This document shows, piece by piece, positions 45,495-57,003 of a stretch of 64,000 nt of DNA; the first letter of the stretch is position 1; each line of letters opens with the position of its first letter. The notes under the pieces are model-generated. The model searched no databases. It was given only the letters and a program-made list of their open reading frames with translations, and was not told the DNA's origin. Source of the stretch: Rhexocercosporidium sp. MPI-PUGE-AT-0058 (Eukaryota; Ascomycota; Leotiomycetes; Helotiales); NCBI GenBank assembly GCA_020746875.1, contig JAGTJL010000005.1:1488001-1552000 (forward strand), given 5' to 3'. The position numbers and the translations under genes were made by a program.

Positions 45495-46268
45495 CTAGTC
45501 GCTATCACTCGAACTCGACGAAGAACTCGATCCACCACCACGACTTCTCGATCTCGAATGATGTCTATGGTGACCATGATGACCATGCGCCTGTGGATAC
45601 AAGCCTCCAACCGCGCTTCCACCGTAGCTGCTACCACCGTGGCTCGAGGAGTGCTTGTGCTTCTTCTCCTTCTTCTCCTTCTTCTCCTTCTTCTTCTTCT
45701 TGTGCTTGCCCTCCAGAGCATTAGCTCCGATCGCACCTACGATACCACCGACCACTGTGCCTAGGACTCCGCCTCCCACTTGGTGTGCAAGGAATCCACC
45801 TCCGGCCGATCCAATCAATGTCGCGCCGAAGCCTCGCTCGCCATTTGGACCTATCTGCTCGCCTGGAGCGCCCGGCGGGACTTGCTGTCTGTTATCGCCG
45901 TATTGAGGCTGGGGAGAGTGCGACGAGGGGTAGGGAGGACCGCCAGCTTGTGGGTAGGGAGCTGGCGAATGCGCTGGAGAGGGACCACTGCCGTAGTTTG
46001 GCTGGGGCTGGTAGAGTTGTTGCTGTGGTTGGTGTTGTGGGTATGGAGAGTGCGATGGGGGAGGAGCGCCGTAGCCTTGGTGTTGAGGAGGAGGGGTCGA
46101 GTAGTTGGGCTGAGGCGGGTATTGGCCTTGAGGCTGGTGGTAGTTGGGTTGAGGAGGATATTGATTTTGCGGGGGCGGTTGGTTGTAGTGTTGCTGCTGC
46201 TGCTGGTAGGCTTGCTGACCTCCTTGATGACCACCGCCGCCTCCGCCATAGTAATCTTGATTCGACAT
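45495..46268 (-). CDS. Gln/Pro-rich protein with glycine-zipper (2TM) segment
   Basis: One exon, 257 residues, ATG at 46268 (MSNQDYYGGGGGGHQGGQQ). The N-terminal 140 residues are Gln/Pro/Tyr-rich low complexity (QYPPQPNYHQPQGQYPPQ). A glycine-zipper core follows, GFGATLIGSAGGGFLAHQV then GGGVLGTVVGGIVGAIGANA, as in the Rickettsia 17-kDa-antigen-like 2TM family (PF05433-type). The C-terminus is Lys/Glu blocks and His/Ser/Arg-rich SSHGGSSYGG and RSRSRGGGSSSSS. The layout is common in small fungal proteins of unknown role; membrane insertion of the zipper is inferred. Confidence 0.82.
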   Translation of the reverse strand: MSNQDYYGGGGGGHQGGQQAYQQQQQHYNQPPPQNQYPPQPNYHQPQGQYPPQPNYSTPPPQHQGYGAPPPSHSPYPQHQPQQQLYQPQPNYGSGPSPAHSPAPYPQAGGPPYPSSHSPQPQYGDNRQQVPPGAPGEQIGPNGERGFGATLIGSAGGGFLAHQVGGGVLGTVVGGIVGAIGANALEGKHKKKKKEKKEKKEKKHKHSSSHGGSSYGGSAVGGLYPQAHGHHGHHRHHSRSRSRGGGSSSSSSSSDSD

Positions 46269-47860
46269 ATTGACTGTCTCTAATGAGATAGGCAAAGGTG
46301 TTGGAGTTTGAGATGGTTGATAGAAAGAGCTGAACTTGCGGGGGTTGCGAAGGAAGAACAAGAACAGGCGCAGATGGTGGGGGGGCGAGAGGGGTGTTTA
46401 AATAAGCATACGAGGATAGCAGCTACTGTAAAGATGACGGGGACACTTGCCCCTCGACAGCGCCTCAGTGAATGATACCAAGTGAGAGAGGGGAATGAAT
46501 GAATGCGCACAAGAGGCCGAGCTGACTTGACCTTACGTGCTTTGCTGTCTTTTGCTTAGCCTCTAGCAGGGAGGGGAATGGACGGCGGGATGAAGTTGGG
46601 AGCAGGAGGGGCTAGGATTGACAACCATGATCGTCCGTCCGTCACTCCTGATGACTGCGCACCAACGAAAGCCCATGAACCTCCATCGAGCATTCACCCG
46701 CTCACCTGCACGTCAGACGCCCTCGAATCGCATAAAGCAGCTTCGAAGGAGGGTTGGGGCCGCGCCTCGTGTTCACAGCGCATGATGAAGCTGTTCAGTC
46801 GACGAGATAGATGTGGCTGATGGGTGGTCCTGGTGTTCAGTGGAAAGAATCAACGTTGAATGTCGAATGAAGGAGAAGGAAAAGGCCAAGAGATGCGATG
46901 GCATGGCTGAGCAACCAGCAACCTAGCTAGGTACTGTAGGTAGCTAATGCACAGCATCTCTGACGTCGCTACCTGTGGATCGCGAATCGATACACTGCAG
47001 AGCAAGCAACAATGCCAGGTACCGGGCGCGCCGAGAGGCTCTGGTTCTCATCGTTGCATCTTGCGGTAGCTTTCGCACCTTCAAGTTCCAATAAACTGCC
47101 TGCCCTGCGCCGCGGTGGAGTAATCTACTTGGCGATGTTGTAGGGCTGTGTAGCATCGAATCGGCGGGTGGCCAAGACAGTATGTAAGTGGCGCATGCCA
47201 TTTAGTGAGTACGATAACGGCGGTATCCCCGATCCGACGTGGAGATGTTGTGTTGTCATTTGAGGTCCAGTAGATCCGTTTATTCTTAGGAAGGATGTCC
47301 TGGGCTTGAACGGTGCTGTGTTGGTCTGTCATTAAATGACCAAGAGTTTCATCATCCAATAACTGGAAAGGAAAGCTGTTCATACCTCCTGTCACCTCCT
47401 GTGCTGTTGCAAACGCGCAGCATGTATCTTGATAAAGTCAAGGAATCCCAAATTCCTAGTCTTCTCAAGAAATTATCGTCAGCAGCGTGAGAATCCCCCA
47501 ATAAAATGCTCGCAATCGATGAAGAAGTCTTCAACTTGTATGACGTTGTACTTATTCAAGTAGCTTCCATCATAATCCATGTCTCAACTTTAACTCTTGC
47601 TCGCTGTTCAAGTATCGGGTCCACTTATATTCCCATCGTCTCGACTTAGCTAGACATCAGTACGTTCAATGAATCAAATTCAGATTACACAAGGCTCAGA
47701 TTCTGCTCATGGCATGCATACCGGTGAAGTCAGGGAATCTTCATCCCAACTCGATCAACAGCCAATCATACTCACTGCAGCGTAGATAACCAGTCCGATT
47801 GTAACTACAGTATCGAGGCACAGTTCCTGTTTGGGAAAGGTAAGCTGACAACTGTATGCA
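46269..47860. other. 1.6 kb intergenic region, no recognised gene
   Basis: Several short frames on both strands (for instance 46944-47201 minus) lack family signature. The left edge is the promoter of the glycine-zipper gene. No repeat or RNA gene was seen. Confidence 0.5.
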
Positions 47861-48030
47861 ATGCCGCCTAAACGCTCCAAAGCCAATGTCTACGGAGTCT
47901 TGATTTTACCAACCTGCCCCTCTCCTTTAGAAATGAGTACAACAAGTACAGTACTTTTTCAAACCCAAATATTTTTCACAGAGATCCAACTCCTCAAAAC
48001 CTCACTCAGACTAAAACGATCAAACAACAT

Positions 48031-48918
48031 CATGCCATCTCAAATCCAAGAGCTGGAACCGCTTACCTTAGCGAAGGTCAGTCTCAAACTCAATCCCAAA
48101 GCTCTTCTGACTGACACCAGCTTCCTCAAAGGGTTGCACCATGCGCTCCCTCATCGACAAAGTAATTGAACTCCTCCTCCCATTAAACCCTCCCAAATCC
48201 CTGCCTCTTCTCTCCCAATCGCTCTATCTGACATAAAAACCAAAACCAAAAGTCCAAGCTCGAAGCCTCACCCGCTACAACTAGTCCAAGTTACTGTACG
48301 AGGGCAATGAAGGGGACGATGTCGTAATTGTGCCGGCCCATTGGCACAAGGTAAGATGCCAGATCTACTCTCTTTAACTCTTCAACGCTTTGAACTATTT
48401 GATTTCAAATTTCCAATTCGGAGTCCTGTACTGTCTTGTGGATATGAGTAAATGGCAATTAACACTGTATGCCAATAGGACCACGACGAAAGAATGGAGG
48501 TCCTAGAAGGTGGCATCCTCATGAGTCATCACCATCAACGGGAAAGAAAAGTCCGTCTCAGCTGGCGATGGATCGGTTCTCATCAAAAGGGGAGAAGTTC
48601 ATAGTATTGCTTTCAGTAAGTCCCCTCTCGCCTCTCCCCTCCTTCCAATCCCTCTATCCCTCTCTTCTCTTCTCTACCCTAGATCTCCATCTCAATACAT
48701 ATAACGAGCGATACACACACACCTAACAACGACACACAGTAAAAGGCATCCGCGCCCGCGCCACAGAACGCACAACGCCCCCGGGCACCTTTAAAGCGCT
48801 CTTCTTCCAGGACCCGCTGCAGGAGAAAACCATGCCGGGCTTCTTCTTGTCCATGAGGGTTTTCTATGATGAGGATTGTTATCCGGCGCTGCCCGGTGGG
48901 TTTAAGACGCTGGATTGA
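48031..48918 (+). pseudogene. Disrupted cupin-domain gene
   Basis: A gene with recognisable cupin-type protein parts but broken frame. Intact pieces in order: MPSQIQELEPLTLAKVSLKL (48031 on), RSLIDKVIELLLPLNPPKS (about 48145 on, other frame), LLYEGNEGDDVVIVPAHWHK (about 48292-48351), DHDERMEVLEGG, VITINGKEKSVSAGDGSV (shifted frame) and GIRARATERTTPPGTFKALF to the stop at 48916-48918. Frame is lost at about 48130-48145, stopped by TAA 48234-48236 and TAG 48282-48284, and lost again at about 48512-48522. Introns 48352-48478 and 48618 to about 48739 still have good splice sites. The HWH and DHDER parts are a cupin metal-site region. Several independent breaks argue for a decayed gene rather than a single read error. 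Confidence 0.72.
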
Positions 48919-49407
48919 GTGATGAGTTTTGTTTGTTCTTATACTCGGTTTGTGTCGTATTTTAGGGGGGTTGAGGTTTGGTGAGATGGTGGCTATTGTG
49001 TGTGAGAGAAGAGGAAGTTTTGATGAGTGAAGATGGGGTGGATGGTTGGTACTCTGATCGGTTCTTCGAAGGTGAGGTCAATATCCGGTAAACGAGGGGG
49101 AGGGGTCCTTGTCTGAGGAGCAGGAGGGTTGGAAGGCAAGAGGAGGACGGAGAGGCAAAGGATGAGCATGTTAAGATATCTTGTGTCAGCTGGGTTGCTG
49201 CAAGGTTTGAAACATCAATCTGCGCTTTTGACTTGGTTGAAAAGGGGGAGCCGTAGGTCTTTTTGTGAAGAGAATTTGTGGTGATAACAACGCCGCTAAC
49301 GATGACAAGGAGATGCCAATGGTATGAGGATAAAAATGCAGTTCATCCTGTAATAGACAATCATTAATCGTTCGTGCCACCTTCAGGTAAGCCCGCCAAA
49401 ACGACAG
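48919..49407. other. Intergenic region between the cupin remnant and the Gly/Met-rich gene
   Basis: 489 bp without a supported gene. Confidence 0.55.
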
Positions 49408-50370
49408 TCACTGATGCATACCACCCATCATTCCGCCTCCCATCCCACCTCCCATACCAGGCATCATACCTCCCAAACCTCCCCCTATCATATGTCCCAT
49501 TCCACCATACTCATCTCCATATTGGCCATCGTCAAAGAAGAAAGGATTGGCGCCTCCAGCTCCATTCATCATCATTTGCTGCATAGCAGCCTGCTGAGCT
49601 AGTTCTGCCTCCACTTCACTCCCCTCGTAATCTTCGACGTACGGTGGACGGTAATTCATATGGCGATTCTGCAACTGCATTGGACTGCCCTGGAATGGTC
49701 CGTACGGCATTCTCGGTCGATCCATGGCATAGATATCAAAACTTCCGCCTGGTCGAAGAGAAGGGGATCTCATGCCAAGGCCTAAAGGGTCCATGAGACC
49801 TTGTCTGGCTCCCATGAAGTGGTCTTGTCCCGGGCTTTCCATGCCGAAATCTGGACGGAGGAGACCTCGTTGGCGGAGTCTTAGCATCGGATCTTCTGTG
49901 GAGGATTGTCGACCGTTGAACATGGGGGTTCTTGGGGAGTTGAGGGGATTTCGACCCATCATTGGTACTTGTCCGCCGAAGAGATCTCTTCCACCTATTC
50001 CTCCCATGCCTCCCATTCCTCCCGCTCCCCCTAGTCCACCCAGTCGTCCCAATGAATCGATGCCGCCTCGTCTGGCAAATGGATCGATCCCACCTTGAGC
50101 ACCTAATCCGCCCATCCTACCCATTGCGCTCGGTGATCCCACCCTGTCGTCCATCTCTTCTCTCGAACGCCGGAGTGGAGGATCATCAAGACGAACGGCA
50201 CCCTGACGTCCCCAGCCAATCTTCTCACCACCTCTTCCTCCAAGACCTCGTCTACCATACCCATCTCTTCCACCGCGTCTAGATTCTTCCTGACATTCGC
50301 CGCACCCATGAGATCTGCTACCCCTCGAGTTACACCTGGAACCAGAGCGGTAGCTCCTAGCGTCTGACAT
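49408..50370 (-). CDS. Gly/Met/Arg-rich protein of unknown function
   Basis: A single exon, 320 residues, ATG at 50370 (MSDARSYRSGSRCNSRGSRS). Low complexity throughout: a Ser/Arg/Gly N-terminus, a Gly/Met zone (GGLGGAGGMGGMGGIGG) and a C-terminus ending in MMPGMGGGMGGGMMGGMHQ. An ordered-looking middle holds MNYRPPYVEDYEGSEVEAEL and AQQAAMQQMMMNGAGGANPFF. It resembles fungal RGG-like or condensate-forming proteins in composition only; no domain was recognised. The long open frame and codon use argue that it is real. Confidence 0.6.
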   Translation of the reverse strand: MSDARSYRSGSRCNSRGSRSHGCGECQEESRRGGRDGYGRRGLGGRGGEKIGWGRQGAVRLDDPPLRRSREEMDDRVGSPSAMGRMGGLGAQGGIDPFARRGGIDSLGRLGGLGGAGGMGGMGGIGGRDLFGGQVPMMGRNPLNSPRTPMFNGRQSSTEDPMLRLRQRGLLRPDFGMESPGQDHFMGARQGLMDPLGLGMRSPSLRPGGSFDIYAMDRPRMPYGPFQGSPMQLQNRHMNYRPPYVEDYEGSEVEAELAQQAAMQQMMMNGAGGANPFFFDDGQYGDEYGGMGHMIGGGLGGMMPGMGGGMGGGMMGGMHQ

Positions 50371-51999
50371 ATTTCGTATCTGGAGATTGCGGGGGTGACC
50401 ATGAAGCTCGTGTGTGTTTAGGGTTGGTCACTTCAAAGGTTTGGGTAACAGTGACACAGAGTTTGTGAAGCGGAAAAAGCTTGCAAGTATGCTCGAATGG
50501 TATACATGGAAATGGTGGGGGGCTTGGGTGATGGGATAGATAGATATATGTATTAGGTCAAGAGATGAGAGCAACTAGCTCGCAAACACTGAGCGGTAAG
50601 AGATGTGCCAGCACCTGGTGCGACGTGATCTAGCACCGGTGCTTATATCGATAGGAAGATAGTGAAAGTCGGAATAAAATGCTTGCTGAGAATGCTTACA
50701 CGAGGAGCATTTACTGATGTGTCAAGTCAGAGACCAGCTGTGTTCCTGACGTGCATGACATGTACAGTTGTGCTTTGACGCCGTGTTTGGTAGTGTGGGC
50801 CAGAAATCAGGTGGTTCCTCTCGAAAGGCAAAAAATGACAGCTCCTGCAAAGCAAACAATGCAGGCGACAGAACACATGGCTAGCTGTCCAGAGGGGATG
50901 TTCCTATTCGAGGACTGACTCCAGCCATTATCGTGGTTGGCTTGCACCTCGATGTAAGCAGAGCAAGATCCCGTTCGGGGTTGAGATCCGATATCTATGA
51001 TATTGATAGCTACCTTTTTGGCGGTACTCAGGTCTCGCAGATGTCAGGAAACGATGTCCGTTGAGGATGGGCTTCATTTTCCTGATGCGCCGTTGCTGTG
51101 TACCCAAGGATTACGATTGGAAGTGTATGCTGTGATACCGTGACTTCGTGATACAAGCGTGGCCTAATTTGTCCAAATCAGGTGAGCCTACAGCTGGGAA
51201 CAGATTACTCATATCCCCAAAGAGCTTCAGACATTCCACGTAGAACAAGGAGCTTAGGTGACTAGGGACTATCAATGAAAATGAGCATCTGCTGCTTGGA
51301 ATTATGTATGATAAAGGGGCCGAAACGCGGTCTGGTGTCCGGAGAGCCGACGTTGAGCTTTGATCATGCCCACCTTCTGAAAAGGCTTGCGGGAATATTG
51401 ATATCTGACCATCTGTACCACCACCTTCGAGATTAGTAGTAGTAGTAGTAGGAGGAGTTATTGTTGTAGTTGTTGCTGTTGTTGTTGTTGTTGTTGTTGG
51501 AGAAGGATGGACGGCTAGAGAATCCAGATCTCGATTGTACCTGGATCGCTCTCGGTTGTCGCGTGGAATGCAATGGTCGTGTGGGTGGGTGTTTGCCCTG
51601 TGAGCCAGCCTGCCAACCGACCAGCCTTACTTCGTTACTCCTTAGAACCCACCCACCTCCTGGCCGAGCAGGCGCTAACTCCTTTCAGCATAGTCCCCCA
51701 GAACGGTGGTTAGGCGACTTCGCATGAGCTCCATCAACGAAATCTTGAACTTTCCTCCACCACAGAAACTGTTGCTTTCAGCTGTCCAGCCAAAACTCCA
51801 CCTACAACTATCGACACTCTACGTGACTCCCATCTCAAACCAATCCACGCGCAATACCACGCAAGCCCAACCGGCTTTTGTCGCCATCACACACACGCTC
51901 GAAGCCCTGAATTCTCGCGTTTTTGAATCGCGAATCCTCGGACATTAGGATCGAGAATTTGCTCCCAACGAACAATCTTGCTAGCGATCAATTCTAGCC
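50371..51999. promoter_or_regulatory. 1.6 kb divergent upstream region (Gly/Met protein / GYF gene)
   Basis: No gene is supported. It holds a trinucleotide repeat at about 51434-51499 and the likely long leader of the GYF gene. Confidence 0.5.
51434..51499 (+). repeat. Trinucleotide microsatellites (AGT then TTG)
   Basis: An AGT/GTA run at 51434-51450 is followed, after a short purine spacer, by a TTG/GTT run at about 51459-51499. They sit about 500 bp upstream of the GYF protein start. Confidence 0.85.
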
Positions 52000-54900
52000 A
52001 TGCCTTCCCATCTACCATCAAGCTTTGCGTCTGCAGCTGCCGGATCCAGTCGTGACACTCGAAATGGAAGAGGTGACGGTCGAGGAAGCGGGGATTGGTA
52101 CGTTGCCTCCCTACAAGGCTCGCCATGCCTCCATGACGTTGTGCATGCACGCTCGTAGCCTGTGTTCGCCTTCCTTGCGGTTTATACTGACATGCACATA
52201 TCTACAGGAGTCGAAGAGAACAAAGACCTACTAATGGCACCTTGACCCTACGACGCAACTCCCAAGCCCCCTTTACTCAATCATCCCAAGATGCTCCACC
52301 GCAAACACCTGGTGCAGAAACACCCGCATTGTCGCAACAATCAAACCCTTATGACTCGGCTCCATCAGGTGGGCGATACTCGAAGCAGGATATACTCGAC
52401 ATTGCTGCGCGCAAGGAGGTTGGCCAGAATAGAGATGTCTCTGCCCTCTTCATGGGGGGCTGGGACCCTGACAATTCTAACGGTACCAACGGTCGAAGCG
52501 GATGGGGCAAGACTGGGGATGGCAGAGATAATTATGGACCAGAAGTGTGCTGGAACCGAAATGGGGATTCTCTTCCAATTGCCTTCGAGGAAATGTCGGA
52601 CCTGGAAAAGACAGTTAGTCTACTTCTTGATACTCTTTGTTGTCGAGCTGACGGAAAATAGCTTTTCTCTACTGATGTCAACTCTCCATTGAAGCCCCCA
52701 CCGCAAAACTCTAACAAGGATCAGAATGCGCAAGGAACGGGTACCAACGGCCGGAAGACATCTGTCTCCCACGGACAAAATGCTGGAACGTTTGGGCTCT
52801 CTTCTCCAGCTTCAAGTCGACCGAGTACGAGACGACAATTGACTACCGACTCTGGTTTGCAGTCTCCATCTGGCACAGGCCGCTTTTCTAGGGACGAGCC
52901 TTCTCCATTTTTCAGTCGTAAATTCAACGAACCAAAGGATGGACAAGATGATCGAACCGAGGACTCGAAGCCGGGTTTGCCGTTTGGGGGTTTGATGCGA
53001 AGCAATACGGCTGGTAGTGCACTTGGGAACGGACCTGCTTCTCCCTGGGGCCCTTCGTCAGCTAACGTAGCGATGTCTCCAATGGGGAACTTTGGAAGTT
53101 TCGCAATTGGAGGGACTGCGGCCAATCCACCAACTCCGATTGATAAACGTCCGGCATTGGGACGAGGCGAAAGCCGCTTAGCACATCTCATGCCAAAGGA
53201 GAGCACCGAAGACCTGTCCAAGCATGCAGATAGGCCATGGAGACCTAGACAACGAACCGACACAGATCCTTTTGGAGATGACGGCCCGACCGGCAGTGCT
53301 GCTCTGGGTGGTGGTCGAGATTCGAGCCCACCGTTCAATCCTCAACAGCGAGCTCCAGGCATCGACACTCCAGTTCGGGGAAACTCGAGTGACTTCGGGA
53401 TGTCTGAGATGCCAGGCTTTTCCCAGCGCGGCCAAGCCCATCAAACACCAGCACGCCACAACGAGCATGAGCCTATGAGCCCATCAGATACCAATCCCTA
53501 CCGCAGTCCTCCGGATGAAAAGCATCATGCGGATGATTCAAGCTACGATGGCGAGCCTGCCCATCACAACCGCGTTCAGGGACTAGGAGGCATCCCGGAA
53601 CACACCCCAAACACATACGGAGGATTGCCTCGAGCCTTTACCAACACATTTGAGGGAAGTGACCGCAGTCAGACTTCAAGCGCTGGTGCCACAAGAGGGT
53701 TTCCACCTCTCTCTGGATTACCTAGTGGCTTCGGAGGTCTCGGAGGCTGGCCCACCAGTGGCAACCCTATTGCAACTCCAGATCGTGAAAGAGCAGGTTT
53801 TCCCTCCAATGCCTTTGGCAGCTCCGTGTTCGGGCCTATGGGAGAGCTTCAGTCGCCAAGTCTTGGTATGAATAGCATGTTTGGGCCATCTGGAAATGCT
53901 AGCGGAACAAACACCATCGGGCGCGGAAGCAGCAAGCTTGGGTCTTTGTTCCCTGCAGCTATGCAAGCTCAGATGCAGAATGTCGATAATGAACAACATT
54001 CTGCTGAAGGTGGGGACGCGCGACAAAACAGTGCGTTTGGAGCTATTGGTAGAAACGCCTTCCCTCCACGGGAAACAGATAGTCCAATGCGGACTGGTAG
54101 ACATCCTTTCGAGGACTTGTTTGCGTCTAGCGAGGCTTCTCGAAACCAAGGACCTTTCTCCTCATCTGAAAGTGCTCAAGGCCAAACCGCTACCGCATTC
54201 TCTCAACCCCCTTCCGCCCAGGCTAACTATGGGCAGTCCCAAGCATCATCTGACTCTGCATCCAACCAACTTCCTGCCTCTCAGCAGCGTATGATGGTGA
54301 TGCCAGACCGGATGAGATGGGTTTATCTTGATCCTCAAGGTAAGGTACAGGGTCCTTGGTCAGGTCTGGAGATGCACGACTGGTACAAGGCTTCGTTCTT
54401 TACTGCAGACCTTTCTGTGAAGAAGGTTGAGGATACGGATTTTGAGCCTCTCGGTCAGTTGATCAGACGCATTGGCAACTCCCGCGAACCTTTTCTGGTT
54501 CCTCAGATCGGCATTCCCCACGGTCCTCCCACATCCCAAGGCGCTGCATTTGCTCCTGCTGCAGCTGGTCCTGGAAATGCTGCTCAGCCTGGCGCTGTTC
54601 AGCCACCATTCGCAAATTCCTTCCCAAGCTTTGGCACCACCTTGACTGCCGAGCAACAAAACAACTTGGAAAGACGCAAGCAGGAAGAACAGTTCTTGAT
54701 GGCCCGTCAAAAAGAGTTCTTAGCTCAACAACAAGTCAATGCCAAGCAGATGCAAATGGGGGGACTGCATCACCAGACCAGCGCCCATAGTCTTCAGAGC
54801 CAGCCCAGCTTTGGAAGCATGAATTCCCCTATTGGAATACCGCAACCTCCGATGCAGAATGTGTCTGGCTTCTACGACGGACCTCCAAGACAGTTTCCTG

Positions 54901-56569
54901 CCCAGCCAACGGAAGGCATTGCATCTAGCTTTTTTCGTGAGGAAGAACTCGCGCGTTTGTCCCTTCGGGACCGCCAGCAACTCTTTAACCCCACAGCACC
55001 TGGCCCACAGCAATCAACCCATGCCCAGCAGATAGCATCGCTCTTTGGCCCAAACTCCGAGGCTCAACGCCAGGCTGCTAGAATGGAGCAGGATGACCCT
55101 TCTGGTTTCAATGCCCGTCTCCAAGAGTTCCAGCAACTGAGAGCTCAACATGAGCTGGAGGAAGCAAATCAAGCTCATGGTATCTCCGAACCAATTGGCC
55201 CGCCTCAACACCAAGAGCAGGAACCAGTCTATCAAGACGAAGTCGAGCCTGAGCCCGAGGTTACTGAGCCCAAGGAGCACACTCTATCTCTGACAGAGCA
55301 GGTTCAGAAGGCCAAGTCAGCCAAGCAGTCTCCCGTTGCTAGTGCTCAGCCAGAGTCACCATGGGGCAAGGTTCCAACAACTGGTTTCCCAATGCCATTC
55401 CCTCCACCACCTCAGTCTACAACTCCCTTACCGGCTCCCACTGCCCAGCGTGGTCGCTCGACTTTGCCCGACGCATTGAATGTGGAAGTCAGGTCGCGTT
55501 CCGAGACTCCTGAGGTTGTCAGCGCCACACCATCTCTCGCACCGTGGGCTAAAGAACCAGCCGAGGCAGCCAGAGGTCCATCTTTGAAGGAAATCCAAGA
55601 AGCAGAAGCAAAGAAAGCCGCCAAGGCTGAAGAGATCGCAGCGGCTCAGCGCCGTGCAAACTACGAGCTGGAGTTGAAGATGCTATCAAACGTCGCCACT
55701 GCTCCCGCTCCAGGTCTACCAACTTCTTCTACTTGGGGCAACAGTGCTTCGCCAGCAACACCCACCAATGTTCCGTCTGCATGGGCAAAGCCAGCTCCTT
55801 CCAAGGTTCAAGCTTCGACTAGCTCTGCTGCATCTAAGAAGACTCTGGCAGATATCCAAAGAGAAGAAGAATCGCGAAAGCAGAAGGCTGCTGCAGTCGT
55901 TCTCGCAGCTCAACCAGCTGTTTCCGCTGGTAAGCGCTATGCTGATCTTGCAAGCAAGGTCACTACCACTCCTGCACCTGTCGGTGGTTCGCCTTGGTCT
56001 ACAGTTGGAGCCGGTGGCAAGGTTCGAATTCCCACCGGGCCTGCTGCATCTGTACCTCAGCCAACTCGTGCTGTGAGCAGTGCCAACATTGCCACAGCAT
56101 CTGCTCCTCGTGTAACAAGACCAGCAGCCGCTGTTCGTAGTGTCACTGGATCGACTGGTGTCAATGCTGCTAAAGATGAATTTACCAAATGGGCAAAAGC
56201 AACCTTGACAAACAACCTCAACCCAAACATCAATGGTATGAAGTCTCTTTCTCATTCTGTGATCAATCGCTAACCTCTCAAGTGGACGAATTTGTCAATA
56301 ATCTCATGAATTTCCCAGCCGAGGCTGGTCTCATCGCTGATAGCATCTACGCTAGCTCTAAGCTGATGAATGGTAATGATTTCGCTGTTGAGTATCTTCG
56401 ACGACGTGGTCTCTCAGAGAAGGGTATTGTCGAACCTGCGAATAATGGATCCGGCTTCTCTGGTGACAAGTCTGGCGGATGGAACGAGGTTGCGAAGAAG
56501 GGACCGCCCAAGGAGGAACCCACTACAGGCTTCAAGGTCGTTCCCAACAAGAAGAAAGGACGTAAGTGA
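52000..56569 (+). CDS. GYF-domain protein (Smy2/GIGYF-like)
   Basis: Four exons (52000-52097, 52208-52613, 52662-56235, 56283-56569) encode 1454 residues. The GYF domain lies at about residues 718-785: WVYLDPQGKVQGPWSGLEMHDWYKASFF, the GPWSGxxMxxWY mark that binds Pro-rich PPGF peptides. The rest is long and disordered, rich in Ser, Pro and Gln, with a Gln-rich helical stretch after the domain (RRKQEEQFLMARQKEFLAQQ) and an Ala/Glu helix (KAAKAEEIAAAQRR). The C-terminal last two exons carry an ordered end, DEFVNNLMNFPAEAGLIADS to LSEKGIVEP. Yeast Smy2/Syh1 and human GIGYF act in mRNA decay or translational repression and ER-Golgi traffic; the fungal role is inferred. Exon 1 starts MPSHLPSSFASAAAGSSRDT; junctions keep frame. 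Confidence 0.93.
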
Positions 56570-57003
56570 AGTGATGTACGATTTATGTATGAACACACGT
56601 GTACACGTTTTAGCATAGCCGGGTTGTCCAGAACTGCGGGATTTGCATCAATGGATGCATATCAGCGAGCGTAGTGGCAAGTCTTGTGTTTTCGATAGCT
56701 ACATGAATTTATGTATTGGTATTGCAATGATCTATCTTCATGTGATCCGACTGGACGTGAAATATTTAAAACCGGCATGAAGATATTCATTAATCGTAGA
56801 AACAGATGACGATAAAAGGCAGAGCGTCATAAAATATGAACAAAATGCTTCATCAGCTGCGAGCTGTAAATAACAAAAGCAGTAAGGTTAACTTTGAAAA
56901 ATCTTGCTGACAAAGCAGCTCGCCAAATTTTGTGAAGATTTTCACAAAATCTGAACACCTAAAAGGGAACTTCTTGAATAAGTCCCTATCAATACAAGTT
57001 AAA
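56570..57003. promoter_or_regulatory. Intergenic region upstream of the TTC27/EMW1 gene
   Basis: 434 bp, AT-rich. It holds a perfect inverted repeat (see next entry). No gene is seen. Confidence 0.55.
56927..56950. repeat. Inverted repeat upstream of the TTC27/EMW1 start
   Basis: The 10-bp arms ATTTTGTGAA (56927-56936) and TTCACAAAAT (56941-56950) are perfect complements with a 4-bp spacer. The repeat lies 53 bp upstream of the ATG, so it could be a transcription factor site or an mRNA hairpin. Confidence 0.8.

Noticed and set aside
48234..48284. Stops of the cupin remnant explained as one long intron
   Set aside because: The reading frame on both sides of the stops is the same and encodes expected cupin residues right up to the stops, so an intron would remove needed sequence.
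48469..48726. 85-residue plus-strand frame inside the cupin remnant
   Set aside because: Wrong frame for the cupin segments and runs through an intron.
52721..53338. 205-residue minus-strand frame inside the GYF gene
   Set aside because: Antisense of low-complexity coding sequence; no domain.
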